From Sphingomonas sp. SUN019 (GTDB lineage: Bacteria > Pseudomonadota > Alphaproteobacteria > Sphingomonadales > Sphingomonadaceae), in assembly GCF_024758705.1 (NCBI RefSeq), contig NZ_CP096971.1, positions 3,377,501 through 3,441,500 on the forward strand: DNA of 64,000 nt, read 5' to 3'. Both the position numbers and the translations under genes were made by a program. Position 1 is the first letter of the stretch. Each line of letters starts with the position of its first letter. Positions 24,790 to 33,481 of this stretch are shown in pieces. Under the pieces are notes generated by a model. It was not told the origin of the DNA, did not search any database, and worked only from the letters and a program-made list of their open reading frames with translations.

Positions 24790-26248
24790 GCGCAGCTTGT
24801 CTGGCTGGCTGTCGGTCGAACCGCGCATCGCCAGCCGCGCGCGCCCAATCGGCGAGCCGTCTTAGCAGGGGATGATCATCGATCGTCGGCACCTCCATCG
24901 CCAGCGCGCCGGGCCACACCGTACCGTCGCCGTCGACCGTCACGACCGTTCCCGCCAACGCCATCACCCCGTCGCCGCACCCGACGACGCAGGGGCGGCC
25001 GAGCGATCGGCTGACGACCGCGGCGTGCGAGGTGGCGCCGCCCTGCGCGGTCACGATGGCCCGCGCCGCGATCATGCCGTGGACGTCCTCGGGACTGGTC
25101 GTCTGGCGGACCAGAATGACGTCCTCGCCCGCTTCGCCGCGGCGCTCGGCTTCGTCGGAGGAGGCGACCACGACGCCGCTCGCCACGCCGGGGCACGCGC
25201 CTTCGCCGGTCGCCACCGGGGTCAGTCCGTCGGTGGCGTCGGCGGTCAGACGCGGACGGAGCACTTCTGCGATCTGTTCGGGCGTGACGCGGGCGACCGC
25301 CTCGGTCTGATCGATCAATCCTTCGTCGGTCATTTCGATCGCGACCCGCACCGCCGCCAGCGGCGCGCGTTTTGCGCTACGCGACTGGAGCAGCCACAAT
25401 TTCCCGCGCTGGACGGTGAATTCGATGTCCTGAATATCGCGCGCCTCGGTTTCCAGTTTCTCTGATGCGCGCAGCAGGTCTTCGTAAGCGGTCGGCGATT
25501 GCGCCTGCATCGCGCTCAGCGGCTGCGGCGTGAACTTACCCGATACGACGTCTTCGCCTTGCGCCCGCGCGAGATATTCGCCGAACGGCACGCGCTCGCC
25601 GGTCGAGGGGTTGCGCGAGAACAGGACGCCGGTCCCGCTGGCGTCGTCCAGGTTGCCGAAGACCATCGCCTGAATGGTCACGGCGGTGCCGATGGCGTCG
25701 TCGATCCCGTTGTGCTGGCGATATTTGCGCGCGCGGCGGCTGTTCCAGCTGTCGAACACCGCCCGCACCGCCGCGATCAGTTGTTCGCGTGGGCTCTCGG
25801 GAAGCGGCGCGTCTTCGCCCTTCAGCACGATCGTCCTGTACAGGTCCAGAAAGCGATGGTGCGTATCGCGCGCAAATTCCGGCAGCCCCGTCTCCGCCGC
25901 CAACGCCGCCTCCACCGCGTCGCCGACGCCCAGGTTCAGCACTGTGTCCATCATCCCCGGCATCGAGATCGCCGCTCCCGACCGCACCGACAGCAACAAC
26001 GGCGACGGCCCGCGCCCGAACGTCCGCCTGGTTTCTTCCTCCAGCCACTCCAGTCCGGCGTCGATCTCGGCTTCGAGACCCGGAGGCATCGCGCCCTCCT
26101 GATACGCGCGGCACGCTTCGGTCGTGACGACGAACGCGGGCGGAACGGGCAGGCCGAACGACAGCATCCGCGCGATCGACCACGCCTTCCCGCCGACCAT
26201 CGCGCGATCGGGCAGGGTCGCGCCGTCCAGCCGCAGCGTCCAGCGCAT
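24782..26248 (-). CDS. PPDK/PEP-synthase-like dikinase without pyruvate-binding barrel
   Basis: Protein of 488 aa with the N-terminal ATP-grasp (PPDK_N) region, including LSVRSGAAISMPGMMDTVLNLG and VLFSRNPSTGE, then the swivelling phosphohistidine domain with GGATSHAAVVSRSLGRPCVV (His about residue 408). It ends soon after, so the C-terminal PEP/pyruvate TIM barrel of full PPDK (about 880 aa) is absent. It should still convert ATP into a phospho-His intermediate, but the acceptor must be on another subunit or a different small molecule. Short PpdK-type proteins of similar size are annotated in mycobacteria. It sits two bases after the upstream gene. Confidence 0.87.
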   Translation of the reverse strand: MRWTLRLDGATLPDRAMVGGKAWSIARMLSFGLPVPPAFVVTTEACRAYQEGAMPPGLEAEIDAGLEWLEEETRRTFGRGPSPLLLSVRSGAAISMPGMMDTVLNLGVGDAVEAALAAETGLPEFARDTHHRFLDLYRTIVLKGEDAPLPESPREQLIAAVRAVFDSWNSRRARKYRQHNGIDDAIGTAVTIQAMVFGNLDDASGTGVLFSRNPSTGERVPFGEYLARAQGEDVVSGKFTPQPLSAMQAQSPTAYEDLLRASEKLETEARDIQDIEFTVQRGKLWLLQSRSAKRAPLAAVRVAIEMTDEGLIDQTEAVARVTPEQIAEVLRPRLTADATDGLTPVATGEGACPGVASGVVVASSDEAERRGEAGEDVILVRQTTSPEDVHGMIAARAIVTAQGGATSHAAVVSRSLGRPCVVGCGDGVMALAGTVVTVDGDGTVWPGALAMEVPTIDDHPLLRRLADWARAAGDARFDRQPARQAAHG

Positions 26249-26250
26249 CG

Positions 26251-26856
26251 TCACTCCTCGCGCTCCCGCCCCATGATGCGCAGCAGTTCCTCGTGCAGTT
26301 CGAACCAGACGGTGTGGTAACTGTCGCGGTGGATGTCGCTGACCCACGCGGGGTCGCCGCCTTCCGCCTTGTCGAGCGCGGCTTCCAGTTTATCGGCGTA
26401 GATCTTCAGCCGCGGGATGCCGCGCGACAGGCCGGTCAGGACGGGTTCGGCGCGTTCGTGCAAGGTGGAGAGCCGGTCGATGACCTTGTCGTCATACGCC
26501 GCATCGCTGTGGTCGTTCGTGCGGCGTTCGCCTCGCACCTCCATCGTCTGCCAATCGGTGATGATCTGTTTCAGGTCGGGGTTGATCCGTTCAAACCCGT
26601 GGTACGCCTGGATGAACGCGTCGTCGGCGCGCGGCGCGGCGAAGTGCAGCGCGTAATTCGCCTGCAGCGCGACGCGGGCGAGCGGGGTGAGCGTGTAACC
26701 GCCGCGCGCCTCGATCGCGCGGCCGGTCGCGACCGCGGCGGCCAGTTCCTGCGTCACCGTGTCGATCGATTGCCCGGTCAGCGCCGCGACCGCCGCGGCG
26801 TCTGCGTGGCGCTTGATCGCGAGGCCGTGGAAGGCGAGCGTGCGGTCGTCCATCAT
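26251..26856 (-). CDS. Helical protein of the dikinase operon
   Basis: Protein of 201 aa, family not recognised. The first about 70 residues look like a winged-helix module (LTGQSIDTVTQELAAAVATG, GGYTLTPLARVAL); the rest is helical with many acidic and basic residues (NPDLKQIITDWQTMEVRG, IPRLKIYADKLEAALDKAEGG) and ends in HEELLRIMGREREE. GGAGGG precedes the ATG at 26856, which overlaps the upstream stop. Placed between the two phosphohistidine proteins, it is most likely a structural or substrate-binding subunit of the same complex. Confidence 0.75.
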   Translation of the reverse strand: MMDDRTLAFHGLAIKRHADAAAVAALTGQSIDTVTQELAAAVATGRAIEARGGYTLTPLARVALQANYALHFAAPRADDAFIQAYHGFERINPDLKQIITDWQTMEVRGERRTNDHSDAAYDDKVIDRLSTLHERAEPVLTGLSRGIPRLKIYADKLEAALDKAEGGDPAWVSDIHRDSYHTVWFELHEELLRIMGREREE

Positions 26857-27605
26857 GCCGCGCCCTCCAGTCGCCAGACGCGCCCGGTGCGTTCGGTCGC
26901 GGTCTGATAATCCTCGGTCGTGCGCGGGGCGGCGGTGGTCTCCATCAGCACGCGGTCGCCGTCCCGGATGCCGCTCAATTTGGCGTTCATGAAACAGGGT
27001 ATGCCGAATTCGCGCGCCAGGATGCCGAGATGCGATCGCACCGTGCCGCCGGCGCACAGGATACCGGCGAACTGGTCGATGATCGGCGCGGTCAGCGTAC
27101 CGCCCGAATCGTCGATGATCGCGATCGTGCCCGCCGGCACGCCGTCGGTGAGATAGGCGAGCACGCGGTCGTTCGATCGGATATAGCGCGCAGTGCCGCT
27201 GACGTCGGCGTCGTGGCGCACGACGTTGTCGCCCTGACCCACGCGCGTGCGGCCGTCGCTGTCCGCTGCTTCGGTCACCGCCTCGGCATGATCGAACATG
27301 AAGTCCGCGCCCGAATCCGCGCCGCCCTTGTACGCGTCGGGACGTTCGGCGACCGAGATCGCGGCGGACCAGTCGAAGCGGTGTCCGGCGTCGAGCAGCG
27401 CCTGTTCGACCGCCTCCAAATCGGCGCGAGTGATCCCGGCATTGGGCGCGGCGAAGACGAAATCGTCGAAACCCGCGCCGCCCGATTTCAGATGTTCGCC
27501 ATAAGCGTCGCGGATGCGCGCGCGGACCAGCGCCAGCGTCGCTTCAACGATCGGGCTGGCGGGCGGGCGGGCGTGACGGATGGTGTCGATCGGCAGATAC
27601 GCCAT
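26853..27605 (-). CDS. PEP-utilising swivelling (phosphohistidine) domain protein
   Basis: Protein of 250 aa. The C-terminal half is a mobile phosphohistidine domain with CAGGTVRSHLGILAREFGIPC (His about residue 191), as in PEP synthase, PPDK and phenylphosphate synthase. The N-terminal about 130 residues are not recognised. No ATP-grasp or TIM barrel is present. It starts the six-gene operon, with GGGAGAGG before the ATG at 27605. It may accept the phosphoryl group from the 488-aa dikinase, or be the subunit presenting the acceptor. A GntR-type operator lies 82 bases upstream. Confidence 0.82.
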   Translation of the reverse strand: MAYLPIDTIRHARPPASPIVEATLALVRARIRDAYGEHLKSGGAGFDDFVFAAPNAGITRADLEAVEQALLDAGHRFDWSAAISVAERPDAYKGGADSGADFMFDHAEAVTEAADSDGRTRVGQGDNVVRHDADVSGTARYIRSNDRVLAYLTDGVPAGTIAIIDDSGGTLTAPIIDQFAGILCAGGTVRSHLGILAREFGIPCFMNAKLSGIRDGDRVLMETTAAPRTTEDYQTATERTGRVWRLEGAA

Positions 27606-27687
27606 GGCCTCTCCCTCGATTCCACGAGCGGTTTTGTAATCTCATCATCCGCAAAGAGGCCTGGATTGTCAACTCGTGACCGGATGA

Positions 27688-27702
27688 TTTCGTCGAACGA
27701 TA
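27688..27702. promoter_or_regulatory. FadR/GntR-type operator candidate (site B)
   Basis: TTTCGTCGAACGATA fits TnGTnnnACnA and is 12/15 identical to site A at 5324. It lies between the divergent dikinase operon (start 27605) and surE-gntR (start 27766), as expected for an autoregulated GntR operator. It overlaps a longer inverted pair ACGATAT/ATATCGT (27697-27703 and 27722-27728). Confidence 0.55.
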
Positions 27703-27765
27703 TGATTGGACTGTTTTGCGGATATCGTGGCATGATATGCGGCAGGATGAAGGGGAGAATCGCCG

Positions 27766-28533
27766 ATGGCGCAACAACGCGTCCTGATCGTCAACGACGA
27801 CGGAATCGACGGCCGTGGGATCCAGTTGCTCGAACAGATGGTGCGACGCTTCACCGACGACATCTGGGTCGTCGCGCCCGACGAGGAACGATCCGGCGCG
27901 AGCCATTCGATCTCGATCAACCACCCGATCCGCGCCAGGCGGCGCGACGAGCGTCATTTCGCGGTGCGCGGATCGCCGACCGACTGCGCATTGCTCGGCA
28001 TCTACGAACTGATGGGCGACGGGCGGCGGCCCGACATCCTGCTGTCGGGGATCAACGACGGCCCCAATCTGGCCGAGGACGTGCTGTATTCGGGCACATG
28101 CGCGGCGGCGAAGGAAGGCGCGGTGCTGGGCATTCCTTCGGTCGCGCTCAGCCAGATGCGATCCTATGGCAATCCGGCGAACTGGGCCGCGTCGGAGGCA
28201 TACCTGCCCGATATCATCGACCGGCTGCTGGCGATGGACTGGCCGCCGGGCGCGTTCGTCAACGTGAACGTGCCCAACGTCGCGCCGGAGGCGATCACCG
28301 GCATCGAAGTCACGCGGCAGGGGCGGCGTCCGGCGGGCGGGTTCGTGCCGGTGCGGCGCGAGGACGAACGCTTCGTGCCCTATTACTGGATCAAGATCAG
28401 CCCGCAGGCGGCCGATCCGGCGGCCGGAACCGACCTCTACGCCACCGCGAACAATGCTGTATCAGTCACGCCCATGCATCTGGACATGACCTGCGAATCG
28501 CTGGTTGAGGATTTGTCGCGAAGGTTTGCCTGA
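27766..28533 (+). CDS. surE: SurE-like 5'/3'-nucleotidase (phosphatase)
   Basis: Metal-dependent phosphatase of 255 aa with the SurE signature at the N terminus (VLIVNDDG, metal-binding Asp pair), SGASHSISIN, GSPTDC and SGINDGPNLAED. GGGGAGA precedes the ATG. The usual surE neighbours (pcm, nlpD) are absent; here it is placed directly before the GntR gene and divergent from the dikinase operon. It may therefore dephosphorylate a pathway intermediate rather than serve in stationary-phase survival. This role is inference from context. Confidence 0.9.
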   Translation: MAQQRVLIVNDDGIDGRGIQLLEQMVRRFTDDIWVVAPDEERSGASHSISINHPIRARRRDERHFAVRGSPTDCALLGIYELMGDGRRPDILLSGINDGPNLAEDVLYSGTCAAAKEGAVLGIPSVALSQMRSYGNPANWAASEAYLPDIIDRLLAMDWPPGAFVNVNVPNVAPEAITGIEVTRQGRRPAGGFVPVRREDERFVPYYWIKISPQAADPAAGTDLYATANNAVSVTPMHLDMTCESLVEDLSRRFA

Positions 28534-29232
28534 ATGACCGCACGAACTGCAGAAGCGGACGATGGTCCGCCGCCCGAGGGCGACATCATCCAGCGGGTCA
28601 CCGAAGGGCTGATCTACTGCATCCGGTCGGGCCAGATGGCGCCGGGGCAGCATCTGGTCGAGGGCGACCTGACGCGGCGCTTCGGCGTCAGCCGCGGCTC
28701 GCTGCGCGAGGGGCTGAAACAGCTGTCGTCGATCGGCATCGTGAAACTGACGCGCTTTCGCGGCGCGTTCATCGCCGCGCTGGATCGCAAGAGCGTGCAT
28801 GACCTGCTCGACGTGCTGGAGCCGTTGTGCGGACTTGCCGCAAAGCTGGCGGCGCAGGAATGCCGCAACGATCGCGACAAGGCTGAACTGAAGCGGATCG
28901 CGGCCGAACTCGGCGCGATCGCCGACGGGGGCGCGCGCGCGAACTATCTCGAGAACCGGCGGCTGTTCTACGACCGGCTGATCGAGATCGGCGGCAACAG
29001 CGAACTGGGCAAGGTGATCCCGCTGGCGCGCACGGATCTGTTCCGTGCGCAGTTCGAGACCGCGCAGACGAAGGACCAGCGCAAGCGTCATGCTAACGGC
29101 TATGCGAAGATCGCGGAGGCGGTGGCCGAGAACGACCCCGCAAAGGCCGAACGCGCCGTGCGCAAGCATTTCGCGGCGACGCGCAAGACGGTCGAGGCGC
29201 TGCCCGGTTATGCGTTTGCGGCTAGCGCCTAG
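28534..29232 (+). CDS. GntR-family regulator, FadR/FCD subfamily
   Basis: Transcriptional regulator of 232 aa. The winged HTH (about 15-80) contains LVEGDLTRRFGVSRGSLREGLKQL; the FCD effector domain follows (about 90-220). One usual FCD metal-binding His is replaced by Tyr (RRLFYDRLIEIGGN), while later His residues (RHANGY, RKHFAA) are kept. It begins at the base after the surE stop. Candidate operators with the FadR-type TnGTnnnACnA pattern occur at 5324, 27688 and 36975, upstream of LuxR-1, the dikinase operon plus its own transcript, and the carboxylase operon. Confidence 0.9.
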   Translation: MTARTAEADDGPPPEGDIIQRVTEGLIYCIRSGQMAPGQHLVEGDLTRRFGVSRGSLREGLKQLSSIGIVKLTRFRGAFIAALDRKSVHDLLDVLEPLCGLAAKLAAQECRNDRDKAELKRIAAELGAIADGGARANYLENRRLFYDRLIEIGGNSELGKVIPLARTDLFRAQFETAQTKDQRKRHANGYAKIAEAVAENDPAKAERAVRKHFAATRKTVEALPGYAFAASA

Positions 29233-29247
29233 CGGCTAGCGGCTAGC
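29217..29247. repeat. Short tandem repeat covering both convergent stop codons
   Basis: Units of GCGGCTA/GCGCCTA recur so that CTAGC appears several times. The GntR stop (TAG) and the thiolase stop (TAG) both lie inside it. The self-complementary GCTAGC units could form a hairpin that acts as a two-way terminator. Confidence 0.45.
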
Positions 29248-30465
29248 CAAGATCGTGACGCAGGACATCGCGTCTTCCACACCGTAGAAACCGCCGCTGT
29301 TCTCGGCGAGCGCGATGCGGGCGTCGGGCACCTGCCGCTTCCCTGCGGTACCGCGGAGTTGCAGGACGAGATCATGGATCTGCGCGAGGCCGGTTGCGCC
29401 GAGCGGATGGCCCTTCGACACCAGCCCGCCCGATACGTTGACCGGTATCCGCCCGCCGAGCGCTGTCGCGCCGTTCAGGGCATCCGCGCCGCCTTCGCCG
29501 GGTTTGCATAGACCCAAGGCCTCGACCTGCACGACCTCTCCCGAGGAGCTCGCGTCATGCACCTCGGCTACGTCCACGTCGGCTGGCCCGAGGCCCGCGT
29601 CGACGTAGGCCAAGTCAGACACCTGCCGGGTGACGTGCGCGGCGTAGTCGGCAGGATCGCGGTCGCTGCCGGTGCGCGATCGGCAGGCGAGGATGCGGAT
29701 CGCGCGGTCGGTCGCGCCGAGCGCCGCCGTCAGATCGGCGGCGCACAGGATCGCCGCCGCCGCGCCGTCGCTGATCGGGGCGCACATCGGATTGGTCAGC
29801 GGCCAGGCGACGACCGGCGCGGCGAGCACTTCCGCGACGGTCATCGGGTTGCGGTATTGCGACAGCGGGTTGTCGACCGAATGCATGTGGTTCTTGGCGG
29901 CGACCGCGGCGAACTGCTCCTGCGTCGAACCGTAGGTCGCCATGTGCAGCCGCGCCTGCGCGGCATAGGCCTCCATCAGGACGTTGGGGCTGACGGTGTC
30001 GAGGCCGGGCGGTATGGCGGCCAGACGGCCTTCGGTCCGTTTCAGATAATCTGCCGCGACACCGATATCGAGCGGTTGCTGGAACACCGCGAAACGCTTC
30101 TCTCGGTCCTGCGTGTAGAGTTTCTCCGCACCGACCGCGAGCACGACGTCGGCCAGACCGCTGCGGATCAGGTCGAAGGCGAGGTGGAACGCCATCGTCG
30201 CGCTGGCGCACGCCGCCTCGACCCGGAATGTCCGCACGCCGGTGATGCTGAGCGGGCGGAGGACATATTCGCCGGGAATCGACATCTCTCCCGCAACGAA
30301 CGCCTGCGTGACATTGGCGTAGATCGTCGTATCGAGCCGGCCGGGCGCGATCCCGGCATCGTCCAGCGCGCCGCGCACCGCGGCCTGCGCCAGATCGGTA
30401 TGGGTGCGATCGAGATGACGGCCGAACGGCGTCATCGCGGTGCCGATCACGTCGACGCCGCGCAT
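29236..30465 (-). CDS. Thiolase (SCP2-type acetyl-CoA acyltransferase)
   Basis: Thiolase-fold protein of 409 aa. The nucleophilic Cys is in VEAACASATMAFH, near residue 88; the later His is in KGHPLGATG. The C-terminal Cys of classical thiolases is in AMSCVTIL, and NSGGF resembles the SCP2-type motif. It catalyses CoA-dependent cleavage of a beta-ketoacyl-CoA, the logical last step of the operon. The start at 30465 overlaps the ligase stop by one base (TGATG). No DUF35 partner protein, often found with SCP2-type thiolases, is in the operon. Confidence 0.9.
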   Translation of the reverse strand: MRGVDVIGTAMTPFGRHLDRTHTDLAQAAVRGALDDAGIAPGRLDTTIYANVTQAFVAGEMSIPGEYVLRPLSITGVRTFRVEAACASATMAFHLAFDLIRSGLADVVLAVGAEKLYTQDREKRFAVFQQPLDIGVAADYLKRTEGRLAAIPPGLDTVSPNVLMEAYAAQARLHMATYGSTQEQFAAVAAKNHMHSVDNPLSQYRNPMTVAEVLAAPVVAWPLTNPMCAPISDGAAAAILCAADLTAALGATDRAIRILACRSRTGSDRDPADYAAHVTRQVSDLAYVDAGLGPADVDVAEVHDASSSGEVVQVEALGLCKPGEGGADALNGATALGGRIPVNVSGGLVSKGHPLGATGLAQIHDLVLQLRGTAGKRQVPDARIALAENSGGFYGVEDAMSCVTILASR

Positions 30466-32021
30466 CAGATCGCGCTCCCGCGGTTTTCCCAATAGGGTTT
30501 GCGGAGCGCCGCGCGCAGCACCTTGCCCGCGTTGCTGCGCGGCAGGCTGTCGATGAAGGTCAGCGTCTTCGGCGTCTTCACCGCCCCCAATCGTTCGCGG
30601 GCAAAGGCGATCAGGTCAACGGCTGGGGGCGGTTCGGTTCCCGCGCGGCATTCGACCACCGCGGTCACGGCCTCGCCCCATTTGTCGTCGGGCACGCCGA
30701 ACACCGCGCAGTCCTGCACCGCGGGATGCGCCTGCAGCGCCTGTTCGACCTCGGCCGGATAGACGTTGAATCCACCCGAGATGATCATGTCCTTCTTGCG
30801 GTCGACGATGTAGAACCAGCCGCCGTCGTCGCGATATCCGATGTCGCCGGTATGATGCCAGCCGAAGCGTGAAACGTCACCGGTCGCCTCGGGATTCTTG
30901 TAATAGCCCGCCATCACCAGCGGCCCGCGCACGACGATTTCACCGCGTTCTCCCGGCGGCAGCAGATGGCCGTCGTCGTCCATCACCTCGACCCGCGACA
31001 ACAGGTTCGCCTGCCCGCAACTACCGGAATGCGCGAGGTCGCCCGCTTCGTTCAGATGCGCGTGCGGCGGCATCGCGGTGACGCACATCGGCGCCTCGGT
31101 CTGGCCGAAGCTGGCGTTCATCACCGGGCCGAACACCGCGATCGCCTCGCGCAGCCGATCGAGCGACATCGGCGCGCCGGCGTAGGAGATATACTCCAGG
31201 CTGGAGAGGTCGCGCCGGCGGACGTCGGGATGCGCAAGCAGCATATATATCGCGGTGGGCGGCAGGAACATATACGTCACGCGGTGCAGCTCGATCGCGT
31301 CGAGCACCGCGCCCGGATCGAACGCAGGCAGCACCACCACCGTCCCGCCCAGCGCCATGCTGGCCAGCGCCAGCGGCCCTGCGGCGTGAGTCATCGGCGC
31401 GGCGACGAGGTTCACCGGCGGGGTCTTCATCGGCATCGACGCGACCAGGCTGGACACGAGCGACTGCCACACGAGGTTGGTCAGCATCACGCCGCGCGAT
31501 CGCCCCGTCGTGCCCCCGGTATTGGCGAGGAAGGCGAGTTCGTCGGGCTTGCCGTCGCGGCGTTGCGGCACCTCGCTGTCGGGATACCGATCGATCCAGT
31601 CGCCGAGGTACGTGTCGGCTGCCGGGTGTGGCGCGTCGATCGAGACGTAGCGGCGGATGTTGGGGCAATCGGCGCGAAACCGGGCGATGCGATCGGCGAC
31701 TTCGGTCGCGAAGAACAATGTGTCGACGTCGAGCAGGTCGAGCAGATAGGCGTTCTCATCGACGCTCGCGCGGTGGTTGGCCATCGTCCACACGCCATCG
31801 GCGCGCAGGATGCCCAGCACTGCCTCGAACGCGATCGGAGAGTTGCCTGAAAGCACTGCGCCGTGTGCGCCGGGGCCGAAACCATCGGCGATCAGCGCGT
31901 GGCCGATGCGGTTGGATTGCGCGCGCACCGCGGCGTAATTGCTGACGCTGGTATCCGTGACGATGCACGCGCGGTCGGGGGCGTTGCGCGCGCCGCGATC
32001 GAAGAAATCGATCATTCGCAT
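30465..32021 (-). CDS. Acyl-CoA synthetase (AMP-forming)
   Basis: ANL-superfamily ligase of 518 aa that adenylates a carboxylate and transfers it to CoA. Motifs: NTGGTTGRSRGVML (phosphate loop), ASFGQTEAP, HHTGDIGYRDDGG, the hinge VDRKKDMIISGGFNVYP, and the C-terminal catalytic Lys in RSNAGKVLR. It starts two bases after the carboxyltransferase gene. In this operon it would activate the acid made by carboxylation, before thiolysis. The substrate pocket does not allow a specific acid to be named. Confidence 0.92.
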   Translation of the reverse strand: MRMIDFFDRGARNAPDRACIVTDTSVSNYAAVRAQSNRIGHALIADGFGPGAHGAVLSGNSPIAFEAVLGILRADGVWTMANHRASVDENAYLLDLLDVDTLFFATEVADRIARFRADCPNIRRYVSIDAPHPAADTYLGDWIDRYPDSEVPQRRDGKPDELAFLANTGGTTGRSRGVMLTNLVWQSLVSSLVASMPMKTPPVNLVAAPMTHAAGPLALASMALGGTVVVLPAFDPGAVLDAIELHRVTYMFLPPTAIYMLLAHPDVRRRDLSSLEYISYAGAPMSLDRLREAIAVFGPVMNASFGQTEAPMCVTAMPPHAHLNEAGDLAHSGSCGQANLLSRVEVMDDDGHLLPPGERGEIVVRGPLVMAGYYKNPEATGDVSRFGWHHTGDIGYRDDGGWFYIVDRKKDMIISGGFNVYPAEVEQALQAHPAVQDCAVFGVPDDKWGEAVTAVVECRAGTEPPPAVDLIAFARERLGAVKTPKTLTFIDSLPRSNAGKVLRAALRKPYWENRGSAI

Positions 32022-32023
32022 GG

Positions 32024-33478
32024 TCAGCGCCTGAGCGTCATGTCGAGCGTCTCGGTCTTGAGCCGCACGACCGGGGCGGCGGCAATCGTCATCAGGCGCG
32101 CGACTTGATCGAGTTCGGGGGAGGACAGGGTAGGGAAATCGCGCGCGGGCGGGCCGGTCCGCCGCATCCGCTCGATATCCGCGGCGGGGACCAGGGCGCG
32201 CAGGATCAGTTCGTCCTCGTCATCCGTTCCGTGCTGGCGTTTCAGGTCGGTGACGTCGGGTTGCGGCGGCGGGTTGTTGACGATCTCCTTCGCGCGCGGC
32301 GCGGCCATGATGCGGTCCATCACCTGCGGGTCGATCGGCGCGGGCGGGTCGCCGTAATAGCCAGCGGCGTACTGGATCACCTCGTCGGGGACCGTGCCAT
32401 AGCGTTTGCCGGTGACGATGTTGAGCACCGCGACCGTGCCGACCAGCTGCGCGAACGGCGTCGCCATCCCCGGATAGCCGAGTTCGCGGCGGACCTCGGC
32501 GACTTCAGTCAGCACCTCGGGCAATTTGTCGAGCATGTTCTGCTGGATCAGCTGGTTGCGCAACGTCCCCATCATGCCGCCGGGAATCTGCGTGGTCAGC
32601 GAGGTGATATCGTATTCGTAATGCTGGTCGTGAAGGTAGCCCGCGGCCTTCGCGACCTGCCGGAAATGGTCGGAGACGGGTTGCAGCAACGACGTGTCGA
32701 TGTCGTGCGTGTGGCCCAGCGTCTCCATGTTCTTGACCATGATGTCGATCGACGGGATCGACGGGCCGTTCGCCATCGATCGCGCCGCGGTGTGGAGCAC
32801 CGTCACGCCGAATTCGACCGCATCGCAATAGGCCTTGGCCGACTGCCCGAGCATGTTGTTCGAATGCATCTCGATCGGCTTGCCGCGCGCCCTCGCGACG
32901 ATCGCCGGGACCAAAGTCTTGATCCGCTCGCGATCGAGCACGCCGCCGGTATCGTACAGCAGCAGGCTGTCGACGTCGGGCAGCGCGGAAAGCTTGTCGG
33001 CCTTGTCCGCCCAGAATGCATCGTCATGCACCGGCGACAGCGTGAACAGCATCGTCCCCGCGACCTTGCAGCCGTATGTCTTCGCCAGTTTCGCCAGCCG
33101 CGCCATCTTGTCGATGTTGAACAGCACGTCGTAGATCCACCATGACCTGACGCCGTGGACGCACAGGCGCTCCATCCACAAATCCATCAGCACGTCGGGG
33201 GTGAAGCCGAAGGTCACCGACCCGTTCGAGCGGATGCCGCCGCGCACCGGCGTTCGCTTGATCTGGCTCATCATCAGGTCGAAGCCCGCCCACGGGTCTT
33301 CCCGGCAGTTGCGCACCAGCACCTCGAACAGCGACGATCCCGCCAGGCTGATCGTCGAATATCCCGTGCGATCGATCGTCGGGATGACCGGATAGGCCTG
33401 CCCGGCCTGCATCCGCATCCCCCACAGGCTCTGCTGCCCGTCGCGCATCGTTTCATCGAGGAAGCTGATGTGGGTCAT
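32024..33478 (-). CDS. Pyruvate carboxylase/oxaloacetate decarboxylase-type carboxyltransferase, divergent active site
   Basis: Protein of 484 aa with the HMGL-like TIM barrel (DETMRDGQQSLWGMRM at the N terminus) and the PYC/OadA C-terminal funnel region (TTQIPGGMMGTLRNQL, GYPGMATPFAQLVGTVAVLN). Key metal-site residues differ from the family: the carbamylated Lys of the usual IKDMAG segment is Tyr (LLLYDTGGVL, about residue 175) and the second His of the HxH pair is Asn (MHSNN, about 204-206). The first Asp is kept. The protein forms a three-part biotin carboxylase set with the next two genes. Acceptor is probably not pyruvate. Confidence 0.88.
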   Translation of the reverse strand: MTHISFLDETMRDGQQSLWGMRMQAGQAYPVIPTIDRTGYSTISLAGSSLFEVLVRNCREDPWAGFDLMMSQIKRTPVRGGIRSNGSVTFGFTPDVLMDLWMERLCVHGVRSWWIYDVLFNIDKMARLAKLAKTYGCKVAGTMLFTLSPVHDDAFWADKADKLSALPDVDSLLLYDTGGVLDRERIKTLVPAIVARARGKPIEMHSNNMLGQSAKAYCDAVEFGVTVLHTAARSMANGPSIPSIDIMVKNMETLGHTHDIDTSLLQPVSDHFRQVAKAAGYLHDQHYEYDITSLTTQIPGGMMGTLRNQLIQQNMLDKLPEVLTEVAEVRRELGYPGMATPFAQLVGTVAVLNIVTGKRYGTVPDEVIQYAAGYYGDPPAPIDPQVMDRIMAAPRAKEIVNNPPPQPDVTDLKRQHGTDDEDELILRALVPAADIERMRRTGPPARDFPTLSSPELDQVARLMTIAAAPVVRLKTETLDMTLRR

Positions 33479-33481
33479 GGG

